Assembly: GCA_947452875.1 (NCBI GenBank)
Contig: CANGEZ010000013.1
Location: 1-17,546 of the forward strand
Direction of reading: 5' to 3'
Source: Chitinophagaceae bacterium
GTDB taxonomy: Bacteria; Bacteroidota; Bacteroidia; Chitinophagales; Chitinophagaceae
Length of the DNA stretch: 17,546 nt
The notes below the pieces were generated by a model, which ran no database searches, was not told the DNA's origin, and was given only the letters and a program-made list of their open reading frames with translations. Of this stretch, positions 1-7,383 are shown piece after piece. The position numbers were made by a program, and so were the translations under genes. The first letter of the stretch is position 1. Each line of letters starts with the position of its first letter.

Positions 1-1779
1 GGCTTTCTGATAGATCGCATAATCTGCTTGTGAAAAATTATTGCTGAAGACAATGTCATACATAGTCGCAGCCTTTGCGAAATCCTTTTGTGCATAATAA
101 CAATCGGCAACTCTTAAATAAACATCTTGTTGTAAAGCAGTAGCACCAGGTTTTACATTCACCATTATTTTCTCAAAGCAAGTCAATGCATTTTTATATT
201 GTTCTTGCTGAAAATAACTGTAGCCTAAAGTGTAGTTTGCATTGTTTACATTGGCTTCACCTTGCCAAGGCGCTTTTGAATCAATATACTCAATTAAATA
301 TTTTTGAGCATCAGTATAACGTTGTTGCCTATACGCTATTTCTCCTTTCCAGAATTTTGCAAATAATGCAATGTTTCCGGCATTATTGTTTGAAAGAATT
401 GAATTCAATAAATCATCAGCTTCGGCAAGTCGTTGCTCGTTTATCAACTGTACTGATTTACCATAAAGCAATCTTGCATAAACTTTTTGAGCGGTTGCTG
501 AACTTTTAGAAAGTGATTTATATATACTCAAACCTTCATCAAAATTGTTGGTATTCGCCAATAAGTTGATCATGATTTCTTTGGCTTCATTATCATAATC
601 AGAGCTAGGATAATCATTGATGTATTTCTTAATTTCAGTTAAGGCGATATCCTGATAATCGAGTTCGTAAGAAAGTTTTGCATAATTGAATCTCGAAATT
701 CTTTGTTGCTCTGTATTGCTACTGTTATAAGCGCTGTATTGAAATGCGGTTCGAGCATTGGCTTTGTTACCTGATTTCAAATACAATTCGCCTAGTAAGT
801 ACATGCTATTTTGTCCCATCGAATCTTTTTCATTACTCAATTGTTTGAAACCTTCGATAGCCTGTTTGGTGTTGTTGTTTTTATAATAGCAATAACTCAA
901 CTCATACATAATTTCTTTCGAGATTTTCTCACTGCTGTTTACATAATCCTCGAAAAATGGTAACGCTTTTTTAAACTCCTGATTTTCAAAATAAAGTTGA
1001 GCGGTGAGTAATTGCAATTGCTTTTTATAATAAGAGCCGCCTTTTGCAGCAAGCACGCTATCACTGTATTGCAAGGCTTGTATTTTCTGATTTCTGCTGT
1101 AATAAATTTCAGCTATGTAATATGGAACGACAGCATTGTATTCGGGATTGGTTTCTACCACTTTAAAGGCTGTTAATGCATTTGCATAATCTTTATTGTA
1201 AAAAGAAATGAATCCATAATAATAATTAGCCGGAATGAAATATTTATTTTCCTGAACTTGGTGAATTTCATTAAACAATGGCAATGCTTTTGCAAACTCT
1301 TTTTGATTGAACAATGAATAGGCTTTTTCAAATTTGGCATCACCTATTTGTTCGTTGGTTAAGTTTTCAAATTTTGTTTGATCATAGTAATCAACAGCGT
1401 TGGGATAATCCTGCAACAAGTAATAGTAATGAGCCAGATGAAAGCACATTTGTCTTTTACGAGGCTCGTTGTTCACTTCATCGATATAATCTGAGGCCAT
1501 CGTTTCGCCTGAAGTAATCATCAAATTCAATTGGGTGATGATGTAATAAAAACTAACATCATCATTGAGATAGGTGTGATTACTTTTTTCATCAGCAGGC
1601 AACTCAGCATACAATTCTTTTAATACCGGATAAGCAAGTGCAAATTGACCATCGGTAAAATAATCAGCAGCTTGTTTGAATTTTGATTCTTTATCGGTGT
1701 AAGTATGAGTGGGCTGTGCAATTGAAAATGTGATGGAAAATAAGAATAGAAACCCTAACAGTAGTTTTTTGTTAATCAT
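1..1779 (-). CDS. Secreted tetratricopeptide-repeat protein, 3' end beyond window
   Basis: An uninterrupted minus-strand reading frame gives 593 codons from ATG at 1777-1779 to the window edge with no stop, so the C-terminus is missing. The first ~21 residues (MINKKLLLGFLFLFSITFSI, then AQ) are a clear Sec signal peptide. The rest is a chain of degenerate TPR helices rich in Tyr, Ala and Asn, with recurring patterns such as KALPLFNEI, YYGFISFYNKDYANALTAF, LYFENQEFKKALPFFEDY and YRQQRYTDAQKYLIEYI. Proteins of this kind in Bacteroidota are often about 1000 residues and sit in the periplasm or at the outer membrane as scaffolds; that role is family knowledge, not something shown here. The start is supported by the signal peptide and by a TAnnTTTG box about 25 bases upstream. 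No enzymatic motif is visible, and the partner proteins cannot be named. Confidence 0.88.
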   Translation of the reverse strand, partial: MINKKLLLGFLFLFSITFSIAQPTHTYTDKESKFKQAADYFTDGQFALAYPVLKELYAELPADEKSNHTYLNDDVSFYYIITQLNLMITSGETMASDYIDEVNNEPRKRQMCFHLAHYYYLLQDYPNAVDYYDQTKFENLTNEQIGDAKFEKAYSLFNQKEFAKALPLFNEIHQVQENKYFIPANYYYGFISFYNKDYANALTAFKVVETNPEYNAVVPYYIAEIYYSRNQKIQALQYSDSVLAAKGGSYYKKQLQLLTAQLYFENQEFKKALPFFEDYVNSSEKISKEIMYELSYCYYKNNNTKQAIEGFKQLSNEKDSMGQNSMYLLGELYLKSGNKANARTAFQYSAYNSSNTEQQRISRFNYAKLSYELDYQDIALTEIKKYINDYPSSDYDNEAKEIMINLLANTNNFDEGLSIYKSLSKSSATAQKVYARLLYGKSVQLINEQRLAEADDLLNSILSNNNAGNIALFAKFWKGEIAYRQQRYTDAQKYLIEYIDSKAPWQGEANVNNANYTLGYSYFQQEQYKNALTCFEKIMVNVKPGATALQQDVYLRVADCYYAQKDFAKAATMYDIVFSNNFSQADYAIYQKA

Positions 1780-1804
1780 GTTTTCGATGGTATTTTAGAC
1801 ACTG

Positions 1805-1812
1805 CAAAGTTA
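1805..1812 (-). promoter_or_regulatory. Candidate -7 box (TAACTTTG) for the TPR gene
   Basis: Read on the minus strand, these bases are TAACTTTG followed by CAG, an exact match to the Bacteroidota primary-sigma -7 consensus TAnnTTTG. It lies 25 bases before the ATG, a normal leader length. I see no good -33 TTTG at the usual ~20-base spacing, so the call rests on one element and its position. The rest of the 1780-1976 spacer is AT-rich with no other clear structure. Confidence 0.5.
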
Positions 1813-1976
1813 AAGGAATGCAGTCATGTAAATATTGTGTGTTGCAAAACGAATTTCAAAACGGATGTAAGAAAATAAATCTAATGATTCATCGATGTTA
1901 AGATACTGATAAAAGAAAAATGCTTAATTTTAAAATCTGATCCAAACACTGATTAACTAATTAAAAAAACTCCACG

Positions 1977-2384
1977 ATGAAAAAACTACTTTCTATCACT
2001 TGCCCTGATTCGGCATTTAATTCGGCTGCCTTTTTATTAAGAATTGGATTTGGAATTTTGATGATGCATCATGGCTATGATAAGCTGGTTAAGTTTGCCG
2101 AAATGAAATCACATTTTATGAATTTCATGGGCATGGGCAGTACTGTATCTTTATTACTTGTAGTATTTGCTGAGTTTTTCTGTGCTATGTTTATTGTACT
2201 TGGATTGTTTACCAGATTGGCAACAGTACCCTTAATTATTTGCATGGCTGTGGCGTTAGGAAAAGCTCACAATTGGGATTTCTTTGGAGATGGCAGCAGT
2301 GCAGCATTGTATTTGTGCGGATTTATTTCGATTTTACTGTTAGGTCCAGGTAAAGCCAGTGTAGATGGCATTGCAGGTAAATAA
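1977..2384 (+). CDS. DoxX family membrane protein
   Basis: This 135-residue protein has the size and layout of the DoxX family: about four hydrophobic segments, near residues 18-35, 56-78, 82-98 and 106-124. The first carries the family pattern of a small-residue-rich helix followed by HHGYDKL, and the second contains FAEFFCAMFIVLGLFTRLA, the typical loop-helix region. DoxX proteins are small inner-membrane proteins; some are linked to respiratory or quinone redox chemistry and oxidative stress, but no catalytic residues define a reaction here. The ATG at 1977 starts MKKLLS and fits the family length. The gene converges on the thioesterase with only two bases between the stop codons, so it is probably monocistronic. 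No strong promoter match is visible upstream. Confidence 0.85.
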   Translation: MKKLLSITCPDSAFNSAAFLLRIGFGILMMHHGYDKLVKFAEMKSHFMNFMGMGSTVSLLLVVFAEFFCAMFIVLGLFTRLATVPLIICMAVALGKAHNWDFFGDGSSAALYLCGFISILLLGPGKASVDGIAGK

Positions 2385-2386
2385 CA

Positions 2387-2794
2387 TCAATAATATTTAG
2401 ACAATTTTTCAATTAATACATCAGGCATGGGGCAACGCTTCATGCTTTTTGCATCCATGAAATACAGCGTGATATCTCCCAAGCTTAGCAACTCATTTTC
2501 TTCATTGTATATTTCGCCATGGAAAACAATTTTGTGATGCACCGGCATTTCTTTTAAAATCGTTTTCACGGTGATTAAATCATCATATTTCGCAGGATGC
2601 AGGAATTTCAGATGAATATCTACTACAGGCATGATGATGCCCATGGCTTCGATGTCTTTGTAAGTAAATCCCAACTCTCGTATCGCCTCTGTTCTGCCAA
2701 TTTCATAAAACTGCGCAAAATGCCCATGATAGACAACGCCCATTTGATCGGTAAGCGCGTAATGGATTCGTATTTGGGTTTGGGATGTGTACAT
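2387..2794 (-). CDS. Acyl-CoA thioesterase, YbgC/4HBT hotdog family
   Basis: At 135 residues this is the usual size of a single hotdog-fold thioesterase. The YbgC/FadM/4HBT signature is clear near the N-terminus: RIHYALTDQMGVVYHGHFAQ (residues 9-28), where Asp16 is the expected catalytic acid, followed by FYEIGRTEAIRELG covering the long central helix. The remaining beta strands (VDIHLKFLHPAKYDD, HHKIVFHGEIYNEENELL) fit the fold. The enzyme would hydrolyse a short or aromatic acyl-CoA in the cytosol; the substrate cannot be read from sequence. Proteobacterial relatives sit beside tol-pal genes, but that context is absent here. The gene ends two bases from the convergent doxX-like gene. C-rich CCCAAA repeats lie on both sides of the start codon and run into codons 4-7, which makes the region before ATG 2792-2794 unusual. 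Confidence 0.87.
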   Translation of the reverse strand: MYTSQTQIRIHYALTDQMGVVYHGHFAQFYEIGRTEAIRELGFTYKDIEAMGIIMPVVDIHLKFLHPAKYDDLITVKTILKEMPVHHKIVFHGEIYNEENELLSLGDITLYFMDAKSMKRCPMPDVLIEKLSKYY

Positions 2795-2824
2795 GGTAGT
2801 TGTTTGGGGTTTGGGGTTAGGACA

Positions 2825-2872
2825 GGTTTAAGGGTTTAATGGTTCAATGGTTTAACGGTTTAACGGTTTGAG
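2825..2872. repeat. Six tandem 8-bp units (GGTTTAAN), one arm of a repeat mosaic
   Basis: Six head-to-tail 8-base units are visible: GGTTTAAG, GGTTTAAT, GGTTCAAT, GGTTTAAC, GGTTTAAC and GGTTTGAG. The same unit recurs in reverse orientation at about 2884-2897 (two degenerate copies), 2909-2924 (two good copies) and 2955-2970. The two orientations could therefore pair into a long imperfect hairpin. Between the reverse copies, 2924-2946 holds a GC-rich palindromic stretch with the core GCCTACCGGCAGGC, unlike the AT-rich surroundings. The mosaic lies between the DUF6526 and thioesterase genes, both minus strand, so it would be transcribed in any read-through. I recall similar GGTTTAA and CCTGCCGGCAGG repeats in Bacteroidota genomes; no function is evident. 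Confidence 0.75.
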
Positions 2873-2979
2873 TCTTCGAGTTCATAAACCATTCAACCAG
2901 CGAAGCGAATTAAACCGTTAAACCCTGCCTACCGGCAGGCAGGCAGCATAGCGATTTAAACCATTACACCAGCTTAGCA

Positions 2980-3414
2980 TTACACCCTCCAATTATCCCC
3001 TCTCCAATTTTTAATCTGCTCTTTGATTTGCTTGGCGGATAAGTTTTCATCAGCTGCTTTTTTTGCCAATGCTACTAATTCATCATCAGAGGCGAATCTT
3101 AAGGCAATTACCTGAGATAAGCTGAGTCTGCTGTCATGTAATTTACCTGTCAAGGCAAAATGACGGAGATTTTCTTCTGCTCTAATGGCTCTGTCTTGAG
3201 CTCTCAATGCAAACATTCTTGAATAAAATCCTGCGAAAATCAAACTGATGCCTATCATCGAAAAAAGCAATGGCAAAATCATACTGCTGTTGTTTGTACT
3301 CAAACATTTACAGTAAACCAAAGCCAATATAAAAACGATCAATCCAAATAGTATTCCAATATAATGTGCCGCTGGAGCGATTCTGGAATGATTTTTAAAA
3401 TCTTGTTGTTTCAT
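2980..3414 (-). CDS. DUF6526 family membrane protein
   Basis: This 144-residue protein matches the layout I recognise as DUF6526, a small uncharacterised family of Bacteroidota. It begins with MKQQDFKNHSRIAPAAHYIG, a form of the family's QNFKNHTR start. Two transmembrane helices follow (about residues 18-36 and 46-64). A cytoplasmic tail then carries the family markers ENLRHFALTGK, SQVIALRFASDDELVALA and KQIKEQIKNWRGDNWRV. No enzyme motif is present and the function is unknown. The ATG at 3412-3414 gives the expected N-terminus. The stop lies at the edge of the repeat mosaic at 2825-2972, and the gene is divergent from cinA across 123 bases. The minus strand upstream has TAATTTCG, a near match to a -7 box. 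Confidence 0.82.
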   Translation of the reverse strand: MKQQDFKNHSRIAPAAHYIGILFGLIVFILALVYCKCLSTNNSSMILPLLFSMIGISLIFAGFYSRMFALRAQDRAIRAEENLRHFALTGKLHDSRLSLSQVIALRFASDDELVALAKKAADENLSAKQIKEQIKNWRGDNWRV

Positions 3415-3525
3415 AAAAATATTTTTTTGTGAAGCGAAATTAATTCAAATGCTTCATAATTCAGTTAAAACAAATTACCCGAAATATTGTTTTGAAATTT
3501 ATACTCGAACCCAACTCAATTAAAT

Positions 3526-3533
3526 TAATTTTG
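3526..3533 (+). promoter_or_regulatory. Candidate -7 box (TAATTTTG) directly before cinA
   Basis: TAATTTTG is an exact TAnnTTTG match ending four bases before the cinA ATG. If it is used, the transcript would begin at or within a base or two of the start codon, giving a leaderless mRNA. The surroundings are AT-rich, so a chance match is possible, and no -33 element stands out at the right spacing. Confidence 0.35.
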
Positions 3534-3537
3534 AATC

Positions 3538-4788
3538 ATGATAAAGGTTTCCATCATTACTATCGGAGATGAATTGCTAATCGGCCAGGTTATTGACACT
3601 AACAGCGCATGGATGGCCCAAGAATTAAATAAGTCAGGAATAAAAGTAAACAGAAGAGTGGCCGTTGGCGACGACTGGAATGACATCTGGAAAGCTCTTG
3701 ATGAGGAATCCGCAAATGCTGATGTTATTTTAATTACTGGTGGATTAGGTCCCACAGCCGACGACATCACCAAACCCCTACTCTGCGAATATTTCAATGG
3801 AAAGATGATAGTGAGTCAGGAAGCGCTTGACAATGTCATTCATATTTTTGAAAACATACACAAACGTCCGGTTACAGAGCGCAATCGCAAACAAGCCGAA
3901 GTGCCTGATACCTGCAAAGTAATTGTGAACACAAGAGGTACAGCGCCCTGCATGTGGTTTGAAAAAGATAAAAAAATATTTGTGAGCATGCCTGGCGTTC
4001 CTCATGAAATGAAAGGCCTTATGGAAGAACATATCATCCCCGAACTTTCAAAAATATTTACATTGCCATTTATTTGTCATCGTACTTTGGTAACCTATGG
4101 AATCGGTGAATCAAATTTGGCAGATAAAATTCAAGGATTTGAAACATCACTGCCTGCTCACATCAAACTAGCCTATTTACCTAATTACGGAATTGTAAGA
4201 CTCAGACTCTCCTCTACAGGAAATGATAAAGAAAAAACCGAATCGGAAATTGAAATGCTGTTTCAACAATTGCAAGAAGAAGTAAAGGATTTTCTGGTTA
4301 CCAATGAAGATGCCCCGATGGAAAAAGTGGTGGGCCAAATGCTATTGAGTAAAAATGAAACCATCTCAACGGCAGAAAGTTGTACAGGTGGATATATTTC
4401 ACAATTACTTACCAGCATACCAGGTTCATCCGCATATTTCGATGGCAGCATGGTTACTTATTCGTACAACGCAAAGGAAAATTTGTTAGGCGTAAAAAAT
4501 GAAACCCTCATCAACTTTGGTGCTGTGAGCGAAGAAGTGGTAAAAGAAATGCTGACCGGACTTTTAGAAAAAATGCAAACCAATTATGGCATTGCGGTTT
4601 CTGGCATCATGGGACCAGGTGGCGGCACGCCCGAAAAGCCAGTTGGTTCGGTTTGGATTGCAGTTGGTAATAGAGATAAAATTGTCACCAAACTACACCA
4701 TTTCAGATTCGACAGACAAAAAAACATTCAACTTACAGCCATGAATGCGTTGAACTTGATGAGATTGTTTTTGACAGAAAACAAATAA
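3538..4788 (+). CDS. cinA: CinA family protein: MoCF-like domain plus NMN deamidase domain
   Basis: The protein has 416 residues, the normal length for two-domain CinA. The N-terminal COG1058 half starts with IITIGDELLIGQVIDTNSAW and contains ITGGLGPTADDITK (about 66-79), the molybdopterin-binding-like loop; in CinA this half is associated with ADP-ribose pyrophosphatase activity. The C-terminal half is the PncC/CinA deamidase. It has STAESCTGGYIS with the catalytic serine at Ser281, the TYSYNAKENLLGV segment (Tyr308, Lys313), and GIAVSGIMGPGGGTPEKPVG near the end. By family knowledge this half converts nicotinamide mononucleotide to nicotinate mononucleotide, recycling the by-product of NAD-dependent DNA ligase. 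All key motifs look intact. The old name 'competence/damage-inducible' does not by itself imply a competence role. The ATG at 3538 gives the canonical N-terminus. The gene stands alone, with a 199-base spacer before the E2 gene. Confidence 0.93.
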   Translation: MIKVSIITIGDELLIGQVIDTNSAWMAQELNKSGIKVNRRVAVGDDWNDIWKALDEESANADVILITGGLGPTADDITKPLLCEYFNGKMIVSQEALDNVIHIFENIHKRPVTERNRKQAEVPDTCKVIVNTRGTAPCMWFEKDKKIFVSMPGVPHEMKGLMEEHIIPELSKIFTLPFICHRTLVTYGIGESNLADKIQGFETSLPAHIKLAYLPNYGIVRLRLSSTGNDKEKTESEIEMLFQQLQEEVKDFLVTNEDAPMEKVVGQMLLSKNETISTAESCTGGYISQLLTSIPGSSAYFDGSMVTYSYNAKENLLGVKNETLINFGAVSEEVVKEMLTGLLEKMQTNYGIAVSGIMGPGGGTPEKPVGSVWIAVGNRDKIVTKLHHFRFDRQKNIQLTAMNALNLMRLFLTENK

Positions 4789-4948
4789 GCGATTGACATC
4801 ATCAAATAATAAATCAGAAATATTGACAATTGACAAAAAAAACAGACTGTAAAAAAATCCCATTCTGATAATAACGATAGTTTCTTGAAAATTTCAAATC
4901 TGCTGTCAAAATCTGGTAATACCTTCCGTTCAACTAACCCTTTTTACT

Positions 4949-4956
4949 TACATTTG
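4949..4956 (+). promoter_or_regulatory. Candidate -7 box (TACATTTG) for the E2 gene
   Basis: TACATTTG followed by CGC is an exact TAnnTTTG match 31 bases before the E2 ATG, giving a normal leader of about 27 bases. Together with the 199-base gap after cinA, this suggests the E2 gene has its own promoter. The rest of the gap (4789-4948) is AT-rich, with three ATTGACA heptamers (one near 4793, two in tandem near 4823-4836) and no other visible structure. Confidence 0.55.
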
Positions 4957-4987
4957 CGCTTATTCATTCAACTTTATTTTCAAACAT

Positions 4988-6304
4988 ATGAGTTTAGTAG
5001 ACTTAATCATGCCAAAGCTGGGCGAAAGTATCATGGAAGCCACTATTTTAAAATGGCACAAACAACCCGGCGATAAAATTGCAATGGATGAAACGGTGCT
5101 GGATATTGCTACTGACAAAGTAGACAGCGAAGTACCGTCAACTGCTGAAGGTATCATCGAAGCCATCTTATATAATGAAAATGATGTAGTCCCTATTGGA
5201 ACTGTTATTGCAAAAATAAAAGTAGCTTCTGGAGTTGCAGACAACACTACTTCACCGGCTCCTCAAAAACCAGTTGAAGCCACTAAAATAATTGAAGAAA
5301 TTCCATATCAACCTGTTGCTACACAACAACCATCTGTTAATCAAAACGGACCTAGATTTTATTCTCCTTTGGTATTAAACATTGCTCAAAGCGAAGGCAT
5401 CAGCATGACTGAACTGGAAAATATTCCTGGTACAGGACAAGATGGAAGAGTTAGTAAAAAAGATATTCTAGCGTATGTAAATGGTGGTCGCAAAACAGCT
5501 CCTGTGGCTGTGGCTCCTGTGGCACAACCAATTGCTGTAGCACCAACTCCTGCTCCAAAAGTAGAAACTCCTGTTGTAAGTTATACTGGTGGTGGTAATG
5601 TTGAAATTATTGAAATGGATCGTATGCGCAAACTGATTGCCAAACATATGGTAGACAGCAAACATACCAGTCCACACGTTACCAGCTTCTGCGAATGTGA
5701 CGTTACGAACCTGGTTTTATGGAGAGAAAAAGTAAAAAAAGAATTTGAAAAAAGAGAAGGCGAAAAAATCACTTTCACGCCTCTTTTCATAGAAGCGATT
5801 GTAAAGAGCCTGAAAAAATATCCCATGCTCAGCAGCTCTGTAGACGGAGATAGAATTATCGTTAAAAAAGACCTCGGTATCGGTATGGCAACGGCATTAC
5901 CAACCGGTAATCTGATTGTGCCTGTAATAAAAAATGCAGATCAATTAAATCTTGTTGGCATCACAAAGCAAGTCAACGGATTAGCGAATGCCGCCAGAAA
6001 CGGAAAATTAAAACCAGATGACACCATGGGCGGAACTTTCACCTTAACCAATGTGGGTACTTTTGGAAGCATCATGGGAACGCCTATCATCAATCAACCT
6101 CAGGTAGCGATTATGGCTGTTGGTGCGATTAAGAAAAGACCTATGGTAATCGAAACACCTCAAGGCGATACTATTGGTATCAGACATATGATGTACATTT
6201 CATTAAGCTACGACCATAGAATCATCGATGGCTCTATGGGTTCTACTTTCTTAAATTCAGTGAGTAAGGAGTTGGAGGGTTTTGATTTGAATAGAAGTAT
6301 ATAG
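4988..6304 (+). CDS. 2-oxoacid dehydrogenase complex E2, lipoyl acyltransferase
   Basis: The 438-residue protein shows the full E2 architecture. A lipoyl domain covers about residues 5-77, with the lipoylated Lys44 in ATDKVDSEV. A short linker leads to the E3/E1-binding domain (about 122-160: YSPLVLNIAQSEGISMTELE, then GTGQDGRVSKKDIL). A mobile Ala/Pro/Val-rich linker (about 165-195) precedes the catalytic acyltransferase core. The catalytic motif DHRIIDG lies at 409-415, with His410 and Asp414. The ATDKVDSEV context and single lipoyl domain fit branched-chain 2-oxoacid or generic Bacteroidota E2 better than a multi-lipoyl pyruvate E2, but substrate is not settled. No E1 or E3 gene adjoins it; those must be elsewhere. 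The stop TAG is the first three bases of a 27-bp intergenic repeat, so the last codon boundary coincides with the repeat edge. Confidence 0.93.
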   Translation: MSLVDLIMPKLGESIMEATILKWHKQPGDKIAMDETVLDIATDKVDSEVPSTAEGIIEAILYNENDVVPIGTVIAKIKVASGVADNTTSPAPQKPVEATKIIEEIPYQPVATQQPSVNQNGPRFYSPLVLNIAQSEGISMTELENIPGTGQDGRVSKKDILAYVNGGRKTAPVAVAPVAQPIAVAPTPAPKVETPVVSYTGGGNVEIIEMDRMRKLIAKHMVDSKHTSPHVTSFCECDVTNLVLWREKVKKEFEKREGEKITFTPLFIEAIVKSLKKYPMLSSSVDGDRIIVKKDLGIGMATALPTGNLIVPVIKNADQLNLVGITKQVNGLANAARNGKLKPDDTMGGTFTLTNVGTFGSIMGTPIINQPQVAIMAVGAIKKRPMVIETPQGDTIGIRHMMYISLSYDHRIIDGSMGSTFLNSVSKELEGFDLNRSI

Positions 6305-6328
6305 CCCCCTCAATCCCCCGAAGGGGGA
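6302..6328 (+). repeat. 27-bp C/G-hairpin repeat, copy 1 (supplies E2 stop codon)
   Basis: The unit reads TAG, then CCCCCTCAATCCCCC, a three-base loop GAA, and GGGGGA. TCCCCC (6314-6319) and GGGGGA (6323-6328) form a perfect six-pair stem. A copy identical at 26 of 27 bases, in opposite orientation, lies at 12938-12964. Here its TAG is the stop codon of the E2 gene. The hairpin could slow or end transcription, but no strong T tract follows it. Confidence 0.8.
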
Positions 6329-6331
6329 AGA

Positions 6332-6508
6332 TTTCATTTAGGAAATGAAACTATCATATTCTCATGAAAGAATAACCTCAGCGCCAACCCCTGTCCTGGA
6401 GGATGAGGGGAGTAAATAGAATTTTACACTAAAAAATCAAAAAAGCCTTTGTGTTTCTTTGTGCATTTGCGCCTTCGTGGCAAAAAAATAATTCGTGAAT
6501 TCGTGGCA
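6332..6508. repeat. Cluster of short intergenic repeats and hairpins
   Basis: The E2-peroxiredoxin spacer is built of repeat-like pieces. A perfect 8-bp stem, TTTCATTT-AGG-AAATGAAA, lies at 6332-6350; its right part (from 6335) recurs at 12702-12725 with 20 of 24 bases identical. Near 6387-6409 an imperfect palindrome pairs CCCCTGTCCT with AGGATGAGGGG. From about 6446 a T/G-rich stretch of the type CTTTGTGTTTCTTTGTGCAT runs into two direct copies of TTCGTGGCA (6474-6482 and 6500-6508). I recall strings like the last in many Bacteroidota intergenic regions, but cannot check copy number. No coding potential is apparent. Confidence 0.6.
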
Positions 6509-6514
6509 ACTAAC

Positions 6515-6535
6515 TTTTTCACCGAAGGTGAAAAA
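6515..6535 (-). terminator. Perfect 9-bp hairpin after the peroxiredoxin stop
   Basis: TTTTTCACC (6515-6523), loop GAA, and GGTGAAAAA (6527-6535) form a perfect nine-pair stem. It begins one base after the minus-strand stop codon of the peroxiredoxin gene. Position and structure suggest a 3'-end hairpin. A separate U tract beyond the stem is missing on the minus strand, so it may act with Rho or as an mRNA 3' stabiliser rather than as a textbook intrinsic terminator. Confidence 0.5.
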
Positions 6536-6536
6536 C

Positions 6537-7178
6537 CTATAAATTAGGTTGCGGTGTTACCCTTAAATACGGCTTGACTACCTTATATCCTTTTGGGAAT
6601 TTCTTATCAGCATCTTCATTGCTCAAACTTGGAACAATAATACAATCATCTCCATGCTGCCAATTGGCTGGTGTTGCCACACTATATTGAGCTGTTAATT
6701 GCAAGCTGTCTATCACCCTTAATAACTCATTGAAATTTCTACCTGTCGAAGCCGGATAAACAATGATCAATTTTATTTTTTTATCTGCACCTATCACAAA
6801 TACCGATCTCACAGTATGTGTCATACTTGCATTGGGATGGATCATGTCGTACAACTCACTGACTTTCTTTTCAGGATCAGCAATGATAGGGAAAGACAAT
6901 GTTGTGTTTTGAGTTTCATTAATATCTTTAATCCACTCAAAATGTTGTTCAATTGGATCCACACTCACTGCCAACATTTTTACATTTCGCTTTTCAAATT
7001 CATCTTTCAACTTTGAAGCAGAGCCTAATTCTGTTGTGCATACAGGCGTAAAATCTGCAGGATGAGAAAACAATATTCCCCAGGAATCACCTAACCATTC
7101 ATGAAAATCTATCGCACCCACTGTGGTTACTGCTGAAAAATCCGGCGCAGTATCCCCTAATCTTAATGTTGACATCAT
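6537..7178 (-). CDS. Peroxiredoxin, 1-Cys Prx6 subfamily
   Basis: The 213-residue protein has the length and motifs of Prx6-type peroxiredoxins. The active site is HPADFTPVCTTELG, with Pro40, Thr44 and the peroxidatic Cys47 in the family PxxxTxxC arrangement. Arg124 in HTVRSVFVIG is the conserved catalytic arginine. The extended C-terminal arm (VATPANWQHGDDCIIVPS, then FPKGYKVVKPYLRVTPQPN) is specific to the Prx6 group. Such enzymes reduce hydrogen peroxide and organic hydroperoxides in the cytosol with an external thiol donor. The only other cysteine, Cys179, lies in the arm; whether it resolves the sulfenate is not known. Two ATGs in tandem start the protein (7178 or 7175). A hairpin follows the stop, and the gene appears monocistronic. 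No OxyR-type site could be identified upstream. Confidence 0.94.
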   Translation of the reverse strand: MMSTLRLGDTAPDFSAVTTVGAIDFHEWLGDSWGILFSHPADFTPVCTTELGSASKLKDEFEKRNVKMLAVSVDPIEQHFEWIKDINETQNTTLSFPIIADPEKKVSELYDMIHPNASMTHTVRSVFVIGADKKIKLIIVYPASTGRNFNELLRVIDSLQLTAQYSVATPANWQHGDDCIIVPSLSNEDADKKFPKGYKVVKPYLRVTPQPNL

Positions 7179-7383
7179 TCAGTTTTATTGGTAAAAGATA
7201 TTTATTTTGAGTTGCGAAAGTAATACCTAATCTTTAGCCCACCTAACCAAGATCCTTTTCATATTGTGAAAAAACATTTAAAATATCATTATTGCAATTT
7301 GAGATTAATGATAACATAAATTACAATCAGAACATTAGTCTCAAACAATTTGTATTTTGAATACAATTTATAAAACAACAACA

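Noticed and set aside
186..1517. Plus-strand open frames opposite the TPR gene
   Set aside because: They are low-complexity, Leu/His/Tyr/Cys-rich translations antisense to a long coherent TPR frame with signal peptide.
2825..2972. CRISPR array
   Set aside because: Units are only 8 bases, contiguous or degenerate, in both orientations, and have no spacers; no cas genes are near.
3525..4451. Minus-strand open frames opposite cinA
   Set aside because: CinA motifs are intact across the whole plus-strand gene; the antisense translations show no domain.
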